A stretch of 64,000 bases of DNA from Kribbella amoyensis (GTDB lineage Bacteria; Actinomycetota; Actinomycetes; Propionibacteriales; Kribbellaceae): contig NZ_VIVK01000001.1 of the NCBI RefSeq assembly GCF_007828865.1, forward strand, positions 3,534,001-3,598,000. The letters run 5' to 3'. Position numbers and translations under genes: made by a program. The notes under the pieces were generated by a model that saw only the letters and a program-made list of their open reading frames with translations, did no database searches and was not told the DNA's origin. This document shows, one piece after another, positions 16,682 to 25,461 of this stretch; within the stretch, counting starts at the first letter, position 1, and each line of letters starts with the position of its first letter.

Positions 16682-17359
16682 GTGTCCACCGTCGCCGTCG
16701 ATGTCGTCCGGGTCTTCGTCGACCCGTCCGGGGATTTCGGCAACCCGCTCGGCATCGTCGACGGCACCCGAGTACCACCCGCGGACCGCCGAGAACTAGC
16801 GGCCCGCCTCGGCTACAGCGAGACCGTGTACGTCGACGATCCCGCGACCGGCCGTCTCCAGATCTTCGCCGCCACCGGCGAGATGGCGTTCGCCGGCCAC
16901 CCCACCGTCGGCGTCGCGTGGTGGCTCCGCACCCAGGGGTACCCGGCCGACGTCCTCCACGTCCCGGCCGGCGAGGTCCCGGTCCGCCATGACGGCGATC
17001 TCACCTCGGTCCGTGCCCACGCGACCTGGGGCAGCACCTTTGAATGGCACCAGCTCCCCACTCCGGACGATGTGCTCGCCGCCGACCCCGCGCAGTACGA
17101 GGCGGGTCATACCTTCCTCTGGTCCTGGCAGGACGAGCAGCAGGGAACCATCCGGGCTCGGATGTTCGCCCCGGCGATGGGGGTCCGCGAGGACGAGGCC
17201 ACCGGGTCCGCGGTGACCCAGTTGACCGCGCGGCTCGGCCGCGACCTCACCGTCGTCCAGGGCGCCGGCTCGCACCTGCTCACCACCTACCTCGACCCCG
17301 ACTGGGTCACCGTCGGCGGCCGGGTCACCGTGGCCGCTCCGCGCACGCTCGACTACTGA
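16682..17359 (+). CDS. PhzF-family isomerase-like protein (short form)
   Basis: 225 residues from GTG 16682. PhzF signatures are present: GNPLGIV (20-26), the catalytic Glu47 in GYSETVYV, the GHPTVG loop (72-77) and EDEATGSA (170-177; usually EDPATGSA). The fold is a diaminopimelate-epimerase-like duplication. Typical PhzF proteins have 260-290 residues, so this one is compact. No other phenazine genes are near, so the name denotes family only. An isomerase or related reaction on an unknown metabolite is likely. Confidence 0.82.
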   Translation: MSTVAVDVVRVFVDPSGDFGNPLGIVDGTRVPPADRRELAARLGYSETVYVDDPATGRLQIFAATGEMAFAGHPTVGVAWWLRTQGYPADVLHVPAGEVPVRHDGDLTSVRAHATWGSTFEWHQLPTPDDVLAADPAQYEAGHTFLWSWQDEQQGTIRARMFAPAMGVREDEATGSAVTQLTARLGRDLTVVQGAGSHLLTTYLDPDWVTVGGRVTVAAPRTLDY

Positions 17360-17443
17360 GCGACCGGCGTCTTTCCCGAAGCCGTTGACGGGGGTCCCGT
17401 CCGGGCGGAGCATGGATGTTCGGCTAGTGCGGGAGGTCGGGGA

Positions 17444-18286
17444 ATGGCTGAGGTCGTACGGGCGGCGCTGGTCCAGACGAACTGGACGGGGGACCAGGAG
17501 TCGATGATCAAGGCGCACGAGGAGTACGCGCGGCAGGCGGCGGCCCAGGGAGCGCGGGTGATCTGCTTCCAGGAGCTCTTCTACGGGCCGTACTTCTGCC
17601 AGCTGCAGGATCCGAAGTTCTACGAATACGCCGAGTCGGTGCCGGGGCCCACCGTGGAGCGGTTCCAGGCACTCGCCGCGGAGCTCGGCCTGGTCACGGT
17701 GCTGCCGGTGTACGAGCAGGAGCAGGAAGGCGTGCTCTACAACACCGCCGCCGTGATCGATGCTGACGGCAAGTACCTCGGGAAGTACCGGAAGACGCAC
17801 ATCCCACAGGTGAAGGGGTTCTGGGAGAAGTTCTACTTCCGCCCGGGCAACCTCGGGTACCCGGTCTTCGACACCGCGGTCGGCCGGATCGGCGTGTACA
17901 TCTGCTACGACCGGCACTTCCCCGAGGGCTGGCGGGCACTGGGCCTGGCGGGAGCCAAGATCGTGTTCAACCCGTCGGCGACCAGTCGCGGGTTGTCGTC
18001 GTACCTGTGGAAGCTGGAGCAGCCGGCCTCGGCGGTCGCCAACGAGTACTTCGTCGGCGCGATCAACCGGGTCGGGATCGAGTCCGACCTCGGCGACAAC
18101 GACTTCTACGGCACGTCCTACTTCGTCGACCCCGAGGGCAAGTTCGTCGGCGACGTCGGGCACGACCACGATCCCGAGCTGATCGTCCGCGACCTCGACC
18201 TGGAGCTGCTGGCCACGGTCCGGGACCGTTGGCAGTTCTACCGGGACCGCCGCCCGGACGCGTACGGGGACCTCACCGCACCGTAG
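17444..18286 (+). CDS. Beta-ureidopropionase / N-carbamoyl amidohydrolase (nitrilase superfamily)
   Basis: 280 residues of the carbon-nitrogen hydrolase fold. The catalytic triad is visible: Glu44 (FQELFYGPYF), Lys118 (KYRKTHIP) and Cys155 (VYICYDRHFPEGW). The sequence resembles the N-carbamoylputrescine amidase / beta-ureidopropionase branch. The next gene is dihydropyrimidinase, so the likely reaction is N-carbamoyl-beta-alanine to beta-alanine, CO2 and ammonia, the last step of reductive pyrimidine catabolism. Ribosome-binding site GGGAGG precedes ATG 17444. It is first in a three-gene operon. Confidence 0.9.
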   Translation: MAEVVRAALVQTNWTGDQESMIKAHEEYARQAAAQGARVICFQELFYGPYFCQLQDPKFYEYAESVPGPTVERFQALAAELGLVTVLPVYEQEQEGVLYNTAAVIDADGKYLGKYRKTHIPQVKGFWEKFYFRPGNLGYPVFDTAVGRIGVYICYDRHFPEGWRALGLAGAKIVFNPSATSRGLSSYLWKLEQPASAVANEYFVGAINRVGIESDLGDNDFYGTSYFVDPEGKFVGDVGHDHDPELIVRDLDLELLATVRDRWQFYRDRRPDAYGDLTAP

Positions 18287-18329
18287 CGCCGCGCCGGAGC
18301 ACAACCGACCGACCGAAGGAGCGCCAAGG

Positions 18330-19736
18330 ATGTCGTTGCTGGTCAGAGGTGGGACGGTGGTCGGGCCGACCGGGACCCAGGTCGCCGACGTACTGGTGGA
18401 CGGCGAGCGGATCGTCGCGTTGTTCGATCCGGGGTACCGTCAACCGGTGCAGGCCGACGAGGTGATCGATGCCTCGGGCAAGTACGTGATCCCGGGCGGG
18501 ATCGACGCGCACACGCACATGGAGCTGCCGTTCGGCGGGACCGCGGCGAGCGACACGTTCGAGACCGGGACCCGGGCCGCGGCCTGGGGCGGGACCACGA
18601 CGATCATCGACTTCGCGGTGCAGCGGACCGGCGAGATCGTCCAGGACGGGCTGGCCGCCTGGCACGCGAAGGCGGACGGCAACTGCCACATCGACTACGC
18701 GTTCCACATGATCCTCGGTGGCGTCGACACCGACGCGCTGAAGGCGATGGACCAGCTGGTCGCCGACGAGGGCATCACCAGCTTCAAGCTGTTCATGGCG
18801 TACCCGGGCGTCTTCTACTCCGACGACGGCCAGATCCTGCGGGCGATGCAGACCGCGCGGGACAACGGCGCGCTGGTGATGATGCACGCGGAGAACGGGA
18901 TCGCCATCGACGTCCTGGTCCAGCAGGCCCTGTCCCGCGGCGAGACGGACCCGGTCTACCACGGGATCACCCGGCCGGCCGCGCTCGAGACGGAGGCGAC
19001 CAGTCGCGCGATCGCACTCGCCGAGGTCGCCCGGGACTGCCCGCTGTACATCGTCCACCTGTCCGCGAGCGGTGCCCTGGAAGCGGTCGCGGCCGCCCGG
19101 GACAAGGGCCGGAACGTGTTCGCCGAGACCTGCCCGCAGTACCTCTATCTCACCCTGGAGGACCAGCTCGGCGCGCCCGGGTTCGAGGGGGCGAAGTGGG
19201 TCTGTTCGACGCCGCTGCGGAGCAAGCACGAGTCGCACCAGCGGGACCTGTGGAAGGGGCTGCGCAGCAACGACCTGGCGATCGTGTCCACCGACCACTG
19301 CCCGTTCTGCTTCAAGGACCAGAAGGAGCTCGGTCTCGGCGACTTCTCCAAGATCCCGAACGGGATCGGTGGCGTCGAGCACCGGGTGGACCTGGTCTAC
19401 CAGGGCGTGGTGGACGGCAAGATCTCGCTGGAGCGCTGGGTGGAGACGATCGCGACCACGCCGGCCCGGATGTTCGGGCTGTACCCGCGCAAGGGCGTGA
19501 TCCAGCCCGGCGCCGACGGCGACCTGGTCGTCTACGACCCGAACGGGACCACCCGGATCGGGGTCGCGACGCACCACATGAACATGGACCACTCGGCCTA
19601 CGAGGGGTTCGAGATCGCCGGTCACGTGGACACGGTGATCTCCCGCGGCACCGTGATCGTGGCCGATGGCAATTACCACGGCCGGAAGGGACACGGTCGG
19701 TACCTGCGCCGCGGGTTGTCGTCGTACCTGGTCTGA
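18330..19736 (+). CDS. hydA: Dihydropyrimidinase (hydantoinase)
   Basis: 468 residues of the cyclic amidohydrolase superfamily. Binuclear metal ligands are visible: His61 and His63 (DAHTHME), Lys153 (SFKLFMAY, carbamylated in the family), His186 (MMHAENG), His243 (VHLSASG) and Asp322 (STDHCPF). The length matches bacterial D-hydantoinases. It opens 5,6-dihydrouracil or dihydrothymine to the N-carbamoyl amino acid, which the preceding enzyme then hydrolyses. GAAGGAG lies a few bases upstream of ATG 18330. Confidence 0.94.
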   Translation: MSLLVRGGTVVGPTGTQVADVLVDGERIVALFDPGYRQPVQADEVIDASGKYVIPGGIDAHTHMELPFGGTAASDTFETGTRAAAWGGTTTIIDFAVQRTGEIVQDGLAAWHAKADGNCHIDYAFHMILGGVDTDALKAMDQLVADEGITSFKLFMAYPGVFYSDDGQILRAMQTARDNGALVMMHAENGIAIDVLVQQALSRGETDPVYHGITRPAALETEATSRAIALAEVARDCPLYIVHLSASGALEAVAAARDKGRNVFAETCPQYLYLTLEDQLGAPGFEGAKWVCSTPLRSKHESHQRDLWKGLRSNDLAIVSTDHCPFCFKDQKELGLGDFSKIPNGIGGVEHRVDLVYQGVVDGKISLERWVETIATTPARMFGLYPRKGVIQPGADGDLVVYDPNGTTRIGVATHHMNMDHSAYEGFEIAGHVDTVISRGTVIVADGNYHGRKGHGRYLRRGLSSYLV

Positions 19737-19748
19737 AGGGGGAAGCCG

Positions 19749-20747
19749 GTGGAGTTCGGAGTGGTGTTCCAGTGTGATCCGCCCGCGTCGGAGGTGATCG
19801 GTCTGGCCCGCCAGGCCGAGCTGGCCGGCTTCTCGTACGTCTGGACGTTCGACTCGCACCTGCTCTGGCAGGAGCCGTTCGTCATCTACCCGCAGATCCT
19901 CGCCGCCACCGAGCGGGTCACCGTCGGGCCGATGGTGACGAATCCGGGCACCCGGGACTGGACCGTGATCGCTTCCCAGTTCGCGACGATGAACGAGATG
20001 TTCGGGAACCGGACGATCTGCGGGATCGGCCGCGGCGACTCGGCGCTGCGGACCCTCGGCGCGAAGCCGGGCACGCTCGCCCAACTGAAGGACTGCGTGC
20101 GGGTGGTCCGTGGGCTGGCGCGCGGCGAGACGGTGACGTACCGGGGCCAGGACCTGAAGTTCTCCTGGGTCTCCGACGGCAAGCTGGACGTCTGGGTCGC
20201 GGCGTACGGGCCGAAGGCGCTGGCCCTGACCGGCGAGGTGGGGGACGGGTACATCCTCCAGCTCGCCGATCCGGACATCGCCGCCTGGATGATCGCCGCG
20301 GTTCGCGCCTCGGCCGAGAAGGCCGGCCGGGATCCGATGGCGATCCGGTTCTGCGTCGCGGCCCCTGCGTACGTCGGGGACGACCTGGCCCACCAACGCG
20401 ACCAGACCCGGTGGTTCGGCGGCATGGTCGGCAACCACGTCGCCGACATCGTCGCCCGGTACGGCGCGGCCGGCACCGTACCGACCGCGCTCACCGACTA
20501 CATCAAGGGCCGGCACGGCTACGACTACGCCGAGCACGGCCGGGCCGGGAACACCCACACCGACTTCGTCCCGGACGAGGTGATCGACCGGTTCTGCATC
20601 CTCGGCCCGGTCGAGCACCACGTGAACCGGCTGAAGGAGCTCCGCGAGCTCGGCGTCGACCAGTTCGCCCTCTACCTACAGCACGACGAAAAGGAGGAGA
20701 CGCTCGCGGCGTACGGCCGTGACGTCATCCCGCAGCTTCCGAGCTGA
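19749..20747 (+). CDS. F420-type LLM oxidoreductase, TIGR03842-like
   Basis: 332 residues of the luciferase-like monooxygenase (TIM-barrel) superfamily, close to the TIGR03842 group that accompanies dihydropyrimidinase genes. Segments seen: WTFDSHLLWQEPFVIYPQIL, GIGRGDSALRTLG and VAAYGPKALALTGEVGDGYI. It starts GTG 19749, 12 bases after hydA, so it is surely in the operon. I infer a deazaflavin-dependent redox step in pyrimidine breakdown; no dihydropyrimidine dehydrogenase is present nearby. The last 23 bases overlap the convergent FAD oxidoreductase gene. Confidence 0.83.
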   Translation: MEFGVVFQCDPPASEVIGLARQAELAGFSYVWTFDSHLLWQEPFVIYPQILAATERVTVGPMVTNPGTRDWTVIASQFATMNEMFGNRTICGIGRGDSALRTLGAKPGTLAQLKDCVRVVRGLARGETVTYRGQDLKFSWVSDGKLDVWVAAYGPKALALTGEVGDGYILQLADPDIAAWMIAAVRASAEKAGRDPMAIRFCVAAPAYVGDDLAHQRDQTRWFGGMVGNHVADIVARYGAAGTVPTALTDYIKGRHGYDYAEHGRAGNTHTDFVPDEVIDRFCILGPVEHHVNRLKELRELGVDQFALYLQHDEKEETLAAYGRDVIPQLPS

Positions 20748-22107
20748 CCGGGCCGTACGGGAACACCGTGTCCGGGTCGTAGGTCGCGCGGATCTCGGCC
20801 AGGCGGGCGAAGGTTGCCGGTGGCCAGGACGCCTCGTACGTGCCCGGTACCGTCAGGCCGCCCGCGTAGTTGATCGTGGTCTCGGCCGAGATCCACGGGC
20901 GCAGCGGCGCGAGCAACTGCTCGGCCGCGTCCGGGAAGATCGGGCGCAGGCTCGGATCCGGGGCGCCGATCAGCATCAGCGTGTACGCCCCGCCGCGTCC
21001 GCCGACCGCGCTGCCCTCGGGGACGTCGCGCGCCGTGGCTCCGCCGAGGTGCCGGATCTCGATCGCGACGAACGGCACCCGCTGCTCCGGACCGGCCGCA
21101 CCGAGGAACGCGGGCGCGAAGCCGGCGTCCAGGTCGTCGAGCAGCTGCCCGCGATCCCAGGTCGGGCCGGGGTCCTTGGGGTCGTTGTGGATCATCGCGA
21201 TCCGGTCCGCCGGCATCTCCGCGACCAGGTCGATCAGGCTCACGCCCGCGTCCCGGATCGGCTGGAACAGCTTCTCGCCGTCGGCCGCGTCGCCGATGAA
21301 CGCGAACCGCACGCTGAGGACGGTCTTGCCCCGCAACGGTTCGGGAATGAACTCCAGCGGGGGCAGCCGCAGAATCACCACCGACGTGGTCGCCGTCTCC
21401 GGCAGCGTCTTGGTCCAGTCCACCCACTTGCCGAACACGGGCGCGATCTGGTCCGCGTCGAAGAACGCCGCCCCGCCGTACAGCGTGGTCAGCTCGACCA
21501 GTTCGAAGTCCATCGCCGTCACGATGCCGAACCCGCCCTTGCCACCACGGAGCGCCCAGAACAGATCCGGGTGCTCGTCGCCGGTGACGGTGCGGATCTG
21601 TCCGTCGGCGGTGACGAGGCGGAACCCGCGCGCCCAGTCCGACGAGAAACCGTACGTCCTGGCGAGCGGACCCAGGCCGCCGCCGAGCGTGTACCCGATA
21701 CAGCCGACGTTGTCCGAGGCACCGGTGATCGGCGCGAGGCCGTGCTCGGCGGCCGCGGCGATCACCTCGTCCCAGCGGCAGCCGGCACCGATGTGGGCGA
21801 TCCGGGTCTCGGGGTCGACGGTGACTCCGCCGAGCCGCCGGGTGGTGACCAGGATGCCGCCCGTGACCGGCGTGGCCGAGCCGTGGCCGGTGGCGAGTAC
21901 GCGGACCGGGGTCCCGCTCGCGGCGGCGATCCGTACCACCGCCGCGACGTCCTCCTCCGACGTCACGCCGACCGCCACGTCCGGGGTGTGCAGGACCGCG
22001 GTGTTCTGCGCGGCCACCTCCTCGGTGAAACCTTCGTCGCCCGGACCGAGGACCGGGCCGCTCACCTCACCGCGGAGCAGGCCGATCAGGTCGCTGTCGA
22101 ATGTCAC
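20725..22107 (-). CDS. FAD-binding berberine-bridge-like oxidoreductase
   Basis: 460 residues. An N-terminal FAD_binding_4 domain (about 38-200) holds VLATGHGSATP, with His75 at the usual 8-alpha-histidyl FAD position, and SDNVGCIGYTLGGGLG, with Cys136 near the 6-S-cysteinyl position. The C-terminus ends with the BBE motif (RATYDPDTVFPYG). A bicovalent flavin is plausible. Substrates in this family are sugars, alkaloids or polyketides; none can be picked here. The flanking sugar importer behind it suggests a carbohydrate oxidase, but this is only context. Confidence 0.85.
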   Translation of the reverse strand: MTFDSDLIGLLRGEVSGPVLGPGDEGFTEEVAAQNTAVLHTPDVAVGVTSEEDVAAVVRIAAASGTPVRVLATGHGSATPVTGGILVTTRRLGGVTVDPETRIAHIGAGCRWDEVIAAAAEHGLAPITGASDNVGCIGYTLGGGLGPLARTYGFSSDWARGFRLVTADGQIRTVTGDEHPDLFWALRGGKGGFGIVTAMDFELVELTTLYGGAAFFDADQIAPVFGKWVDWTKTLPETATTSVVILRLPPLEFIPEPLRGKTVLSVRFAFIGDAADGEKLFQPIRDAGVSLIDLVAEMPADRIAMIHNDPKDPGPTWDRGQLLDDLDAGFAPAFLGAAGPEQRVPFVAIEIRHLGGATARDVPEGSAVGGRGGAYTLMLIGAPDPSLRPIFPDAAEQLLAPLRPWISAETTINYAGGLTVPGTYEASWPPATFARLAEIRATYDPDTVFPYGPVSSEAAG

Positions 22108-22131
22108 GTTGTCCCCCTTGCGGAATGGTTG

Positions 22132-22980
22132 TCACTCACTGATGCCAGAGCGTTCGACGCCCTGCACGATCCAACGTTGCAGGAAGACGAACATCACCAC
22201 CAGAGGCAAGATCGCGATCGTGGCCGCGATGAACAGCTGCGGCAGGTTGATCGTTTGCGCGGTGAGGAAGGTGGACAGCGCGATCTGGACCGTCCAGGCG
22301 TCCTGGTCCGGCGCGATCACCAGCGGCCAGAGGAACGCGTTCCACGAGCCGATGAAGGTGATCGTGCCGATCGCGGCGACGAACCCCTTCGAGTTCGGCA
22401 CCACGATCCGCCAGAACGTCCCCCAGTACGCCGTCCCGTCGAGCTGGGCCGCCTCCTCGAGTTCCCGCGGGAAACCGAGGAAGTACTGGCGGAACAGGAA
22501 GGTCGCGAACGCCTGGAACAACCCGGGCACGATCAGGCCGCGCAACGTGCTGACCCACCCGAGCGTGGACACCAGGACGAAGCTGGGGACGAACGTCACC
22601 GCGGCCGGGATCAGCAGCGTCGCCAGGATGAAGTAGAACACCGCGTTCGCGTACCGGAACGGGATCCGGGCCAGGCCGTACCCCGCCAGGCCGGAGATCA
22701 CCAGGACGCCGATCGTCTGGATCACCGAGATCACCAGCGAGTTCAGCAACGACCGCGCCATCGGCACGGTGGGATCGCGGAAGAGGTCGGGCAGGTTGCT
22801 CCACTGCAGGGACGAGGGGAACAGCTTCCACGACGGCGAGGTGATGTCCTGCTCGGTCGACAGCCCGTTGCGGACGAGCAGGTAGAACGGCAGCAGGAAC
22901 AGCAGGGCGCCGATCGCGAGCACGACGTACCGGATCACCGAGCCGGTCCGGTCCGCCGAGGAGCGCTGGATGCCGGCCAT
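22132..22980 (-). CDS. CUT1 sugar ABC transporter permease (MalG-like)
   Basis: 282 residues, six transmembrane helices. The EAA loop reads EELEEAAQLDGTAYWGTFWRIVVPNSK (family consensus EAAxxDGAxxxxxFxxixxP), which docks the ATPase. ATG 22980 overlaps the stop of the upstream permease. It forms the membrane channel of a carbohydrate importer with the next two genes. No ATP-binding subunit is encoded nearby; actinobacteria usually supply the shared MsiK ATPase from elsewhere. Confidence 0.9.
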   Translation of the reverse strand: MAGIQRSSADRTGSVIRYVVLAIGALLFLLPFYLLVRNGLSTEQDITSPSWKLFPSSLQWSNLPDLFRDPTVPMARSLLNSLVISVIQTIGVLVISGLAGYGLARIPFRYANAVFYFILATLLIPAAVTFVPSFVLVSTLGWVSTLRGLIVPGLFQAFATFLFRQYFLGFPRELEEAAQLDGTAYWGTFWRIVVPNSKGFVAAIGTITFIGSWNAFLWPLVIAPDQDAWTVQIALSTFLTAQTINLPQLFIAATIAILPLVVMFVFLQRWIVQGVERSGISE

Positions 22981-23951
22981 CAGTCGTCTCTCCGTCCGAG
23001 CCCGAGGAACCGGCCCTGGGCCAACGCGATCAGCGCGATCATCAACGTGAGGATCACCGCGCCGGCACTGCCGTGACCGAAGTCCTGACCCTGGCCGAGC
23101 GCCGCGTAGTACAGGTAGACCAGCGGCGGCCGCGCGTACGGCGGGTACTGGCCCGAGCTGGACAGCAGGTTGTAGAACTCGTCGAACGCCTGGAACGCGT
23201 TGATCAGCAGCAGCAACAGGACCGCGGTCGACGTCGCCCGCAACTGCGGCAGCGTGACGTACCGCAGCACCCGCCACCCGGTCGCGCCGTCGATCGCGGC
23301 CGCCTCGTAGAGCGACGGCGAGATCCGCTGCAACCCGGCCAGGAACAGGATCATGTAGAACCCGGCCTGCAGCCACATCCGCGCGGTCACCAGCACCAGC
23401 CAGTACCACGGGGGCTGGGTGACCGAGAGCCAGGCGACCGGCTCCAGACCGAACCAGCCGAGCACCGTGTTCGCCAGGCCGAAGCGCACGCCGTTGAAGA
23501 TGGAGAGCTTCCAGATCAGCGACGCCACCACGTACGAACACGCGGTCGGCAGGAAGAACACGGACCGGAAGAACGTCCGGGCGAACCGGGCCCGGTGCAC
23601 CAGCAGGGCCAGCCCCAGCGACACGACGAACGTCGTCGGCACGATGAACAACGCGAACACCACGAAGGTGAGCAGGCTGCTCCGGAACGCGGAGTCCCGG
23701 AGCATGTCCAGGTAGTTGCCCAGGCCGACGAAATCCGTCGGCGTGACCGTGTTCCGGGCGTCGAAGAAGCTGAGCACCACCGACCACACGATCGGCACGT
23801 AGACGAAGACCGCCAGGCCGAGCACGAACGGCCCCACGAAGATCGCGAACCACAGGTTCCGGTCGTACCGGCCGCGCAGCCGCGTCGTCAGCGAAACCGG
23901 TGGACGGTCCTCGGCGGTGGGCCGGGTCCGGCTCGTTGCCGGGGCCGACAT
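22980..23951 (-). CDS. CUT1 sugar ABC transporter permease (MalF-like)
   Basis: 323 residues with a polar N-terminal extension and six helices. The EAA loop is LYEAAAIDGATGWRVLRYVTLPQL. Its ATG (23949-23951) overlaps the stop of the solute-binding protein gene, and its own stop overlaps the next permease start, so the cassette is tightly coupled. It pairs with the MalG-like protein to form the heterodimeric channel. Confidence 0.9.
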   Translation of the reverse strand: MSAPATSRTRPTAEDRPPVSLTTRLRGRYDRNLWFAIFVGPFVLGLAVFVYVPIVWSVVLSFFDARNTVTPTDFVGLGNYLDMLRDSAFRSSLLTFVVFALFIVPTTFVVSLGLALLVHRARFARTFFRSVFFLPTACSYVVASLIWKLSIFNGVRFGLANTVLGWFGLEPVAWLSVTQPPWYWLVLVTARMWLQAGFYMILFLAGLQRISPSLYEAAAIDGATGWRVLRYVTLPQLRATSTAVLLLLLINAFQAFDEFYNLLSSSGQYPPYARPPLVYLYYAALGQGQDFGHGSAGAVILTLMIALIALAQGRFLGLGRRDD

Positions 23952-25237
23952 CAGCCCGCGATGCGTTGCAGCTCAGCGTCCACGACGGCCTTGACCGCCT
24001 TGATCTCGGTCGCGGGATCGGTGCCGTTCTTGATGATCCGGTTCAGCGCGTCGGAGTACGCGGTGCCCGACTTCGGGGTCCAGAGCAACGGGTTCTGCGC
24101 GTGCCCGACCTCGTTGACGAACTTAACCGCGTCCGCGGCCGGGCCGGACTTCAGCTTGTCCGCCCGCTCCGCCAGGCTCTTCCGGGCGGGGATGTGGAAG
24201 CCGTACGTCTGGGCCCAGTCGAGCTGCTTGTCGGTCTGGTCCACCCACAGCCACTGGACGAACTTCTTGGCCGCCTCGACGTCCTTCGCCTTCGTGCTGA
24301 CCGCGGCCCCGTACGCCCCGACCGTGACACTCGGCGCGCCGGTGGAGGCGTTCAGCTTGGGCCAGGGGAGGACCCCGAAGTCGTCCGGGAACGCCTTCTG
24401 CAACTGCGGGAACGTCCACAGTCCGGTGAACTGCATCGCGGTCAGGCCCTGCGTGAACGCGGACGGGTCGGACCAGTCGGTCGGTGCCCCGAGCAACAAC
24501 GACTTCGAGGTGAACAGCTCGCGCAGTTTCCGCAGCGACTCGACCGCGGCCGGGTCGTCGAAGCCGAACTGGTTGTCCTTGGTCAGGTAGTCCACGCCCG
24601 CCGACCACAGCGCCGGACCGCCGAGGATGCCGACGCCGCCGTCGTTGCCGACGAACAGGCCCTTCACCTTGTCGGTGGTCAGCTTCTTCGCCGCGGCGAG
24701 CAGCTCGTCGACGGTCGTCGGCGGCTCCACCCCGGCCTGCTGCAACAGGCTCTTGCGGTACACCAGCAGCTGCATGTCGGTGACCTGCGGGATCGCGTAC
24801 AGCTTGCCCTGGTACGACATCCGCTCGATCAGCGACGGGGTGAAGTCGCTCTTCGCGTCGCCGAGCAGGTCGGTCAGGTCGACCACCTGGCCGCCCTTGA
24901 TCATGTCGATGCTCGGCCCGTTGCCGTACTCGAACACGTCCGGGCCGCTGTCGGTCAACAGGGCCGAGGCAACCTTCTTGTCGTAGTCACCGGGGGACCA
25001 CTGGACGGTCACCGCGGCGTCGGCGTACTCCTTGGCGTACCGCTCGACGGCCTGCTGGGTGCCCGGTTCGCCGTACTGGTGGTACCACTGCGCGAGCGCG
25101 GGTTTGCCGCCCTCGGAGCCACCGCCGCCGGCCTCCTCGCGGCCCGTGTTCGAGCCGCACCCGGCCACGGCCAGCGCGGCCAGGCCGCCGCCCATGGCGA
25201 GAAAGCTCCGCCGGTTGAATCCACCCGCACCCGACAT
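23951..25237 (-). CDS. Sugar ABC transporter substrate-binding lipoprotein
   Basis: 428 residues from ATG 25237. It has a twin-arginine signal (NRRSFLAMGGG) merging into a lipobox LAVAGC (Cys about 25), then a Gly/Glu-rich linker, so it should be exported folded and lipid-anchored. The rest is the bacterial extracellular solute-binding family 1 fold (for example ALWSAGVDYLTKD, AMQFTGLWTFPQL). It is the first gene of the three-gene importer cassette. The ligand is probably an oligosaccharide; the neighbouring flavoenzyme gives no firm clue. Confidence 0.9.
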   Translation of the reverse strand: MSGAGGFNRRSFLAMGGGLAALAVAGCGSNTGREEAGGGGSEGGKPALAQWYHQYGEPGTQQAVERYAKEYADAAVTVQWSPGDYDKKVASALLTDSGPDVFEYGNGPSIDMIKGGQVVDLTDLLGDAKSDFTPSLIERMSYQGKLYAIPQVTDMQLLVYRKSLLQQAGVEPPTTVDELLAAAKKLTTDKVKGLFVGNDGGVGILGGPALWSAGVDYLTKDNQFGFDDPAAVESLRKLRELFTSKSLLLGAPTDWSDPSAFTQGLTAMQFTGLWTFPQLQKAFPDDFGVLPWPKLNASTGAPSVTVGAYGAAVSTKAKDVEAAKKFVQWLWVDQTDKQLDWAQTYGFHIPARKSLAERADKLKSGPAADAVKFVNEVGHAQNPLLWTPKSGTAYSDALNRIIKNGTDPATEIKAVKAVVDAELQRIAG

Positions 25238-25352
25238 CTCGACGTACCTCCACACCTCGACTGACCAGCAGACCGACCCTACGGCCGTTGGGGTGCCAAG
25301 GTGGGGAGTTCCCACGCTCCGAAAATCAACTGGCACGATCGACTTCGAGAGG

Positions 25353-25409
25353 TACGCTGTGCGCCATGCAGCGCTTCTGTGACTAGAGCGGGCTCGTTGT
25401 AGAGAGCCC
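25353..25409 (+). promoter_or_regulatory. Leader region of the MFS efflux gene: promoter, short uORF, hairpin
   Basis: TACGCT (25353-25358) is followed after seven bases by ATG 25366 and a six-codon ORF, MQRFCD-stop (25366-25386), which would be leaderless. GGGCTC (25390-25395) then pairs with GAGCCC (25404-25409). Just upstream of the -35 position is an AT-rich GAAAATCAA (25321-25329), reminiscent of WhiB7-dependent resistance promoters. The arrangement suggests translation-coupled control of the efflux gene at 25462. Confidence 0.45.
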
Positions 25410-25461
25410 CCACTTTCATCGCCCGGCTTCTTGCCGTGGATCCCTTCAGGAGCGATTCCGC

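Noticed and set aside
16682..17359. Phenazine biosynthesis cluster
   Set aside because: Only a PhzF-family protein is present; no other phz genes or biosynthetic core enzymes are near.
18273..20621. Very long open frame antisense to the pyrimidine operon
   Set aside because: Its predicted protein has the biased composition (Arg, Gly, Val, Asp) of a high-GC shadow frame, while the plus strand has three well-conserved enzymes.
20719..23076. 785-codon open frame antisense to the flavoenzyme and permease genes
   Set aside because: It has no recognisable motif, extreme Arg/Gln/Asp content, and lies opposite genes with clear family signatures and overlapping start/stop coupling.
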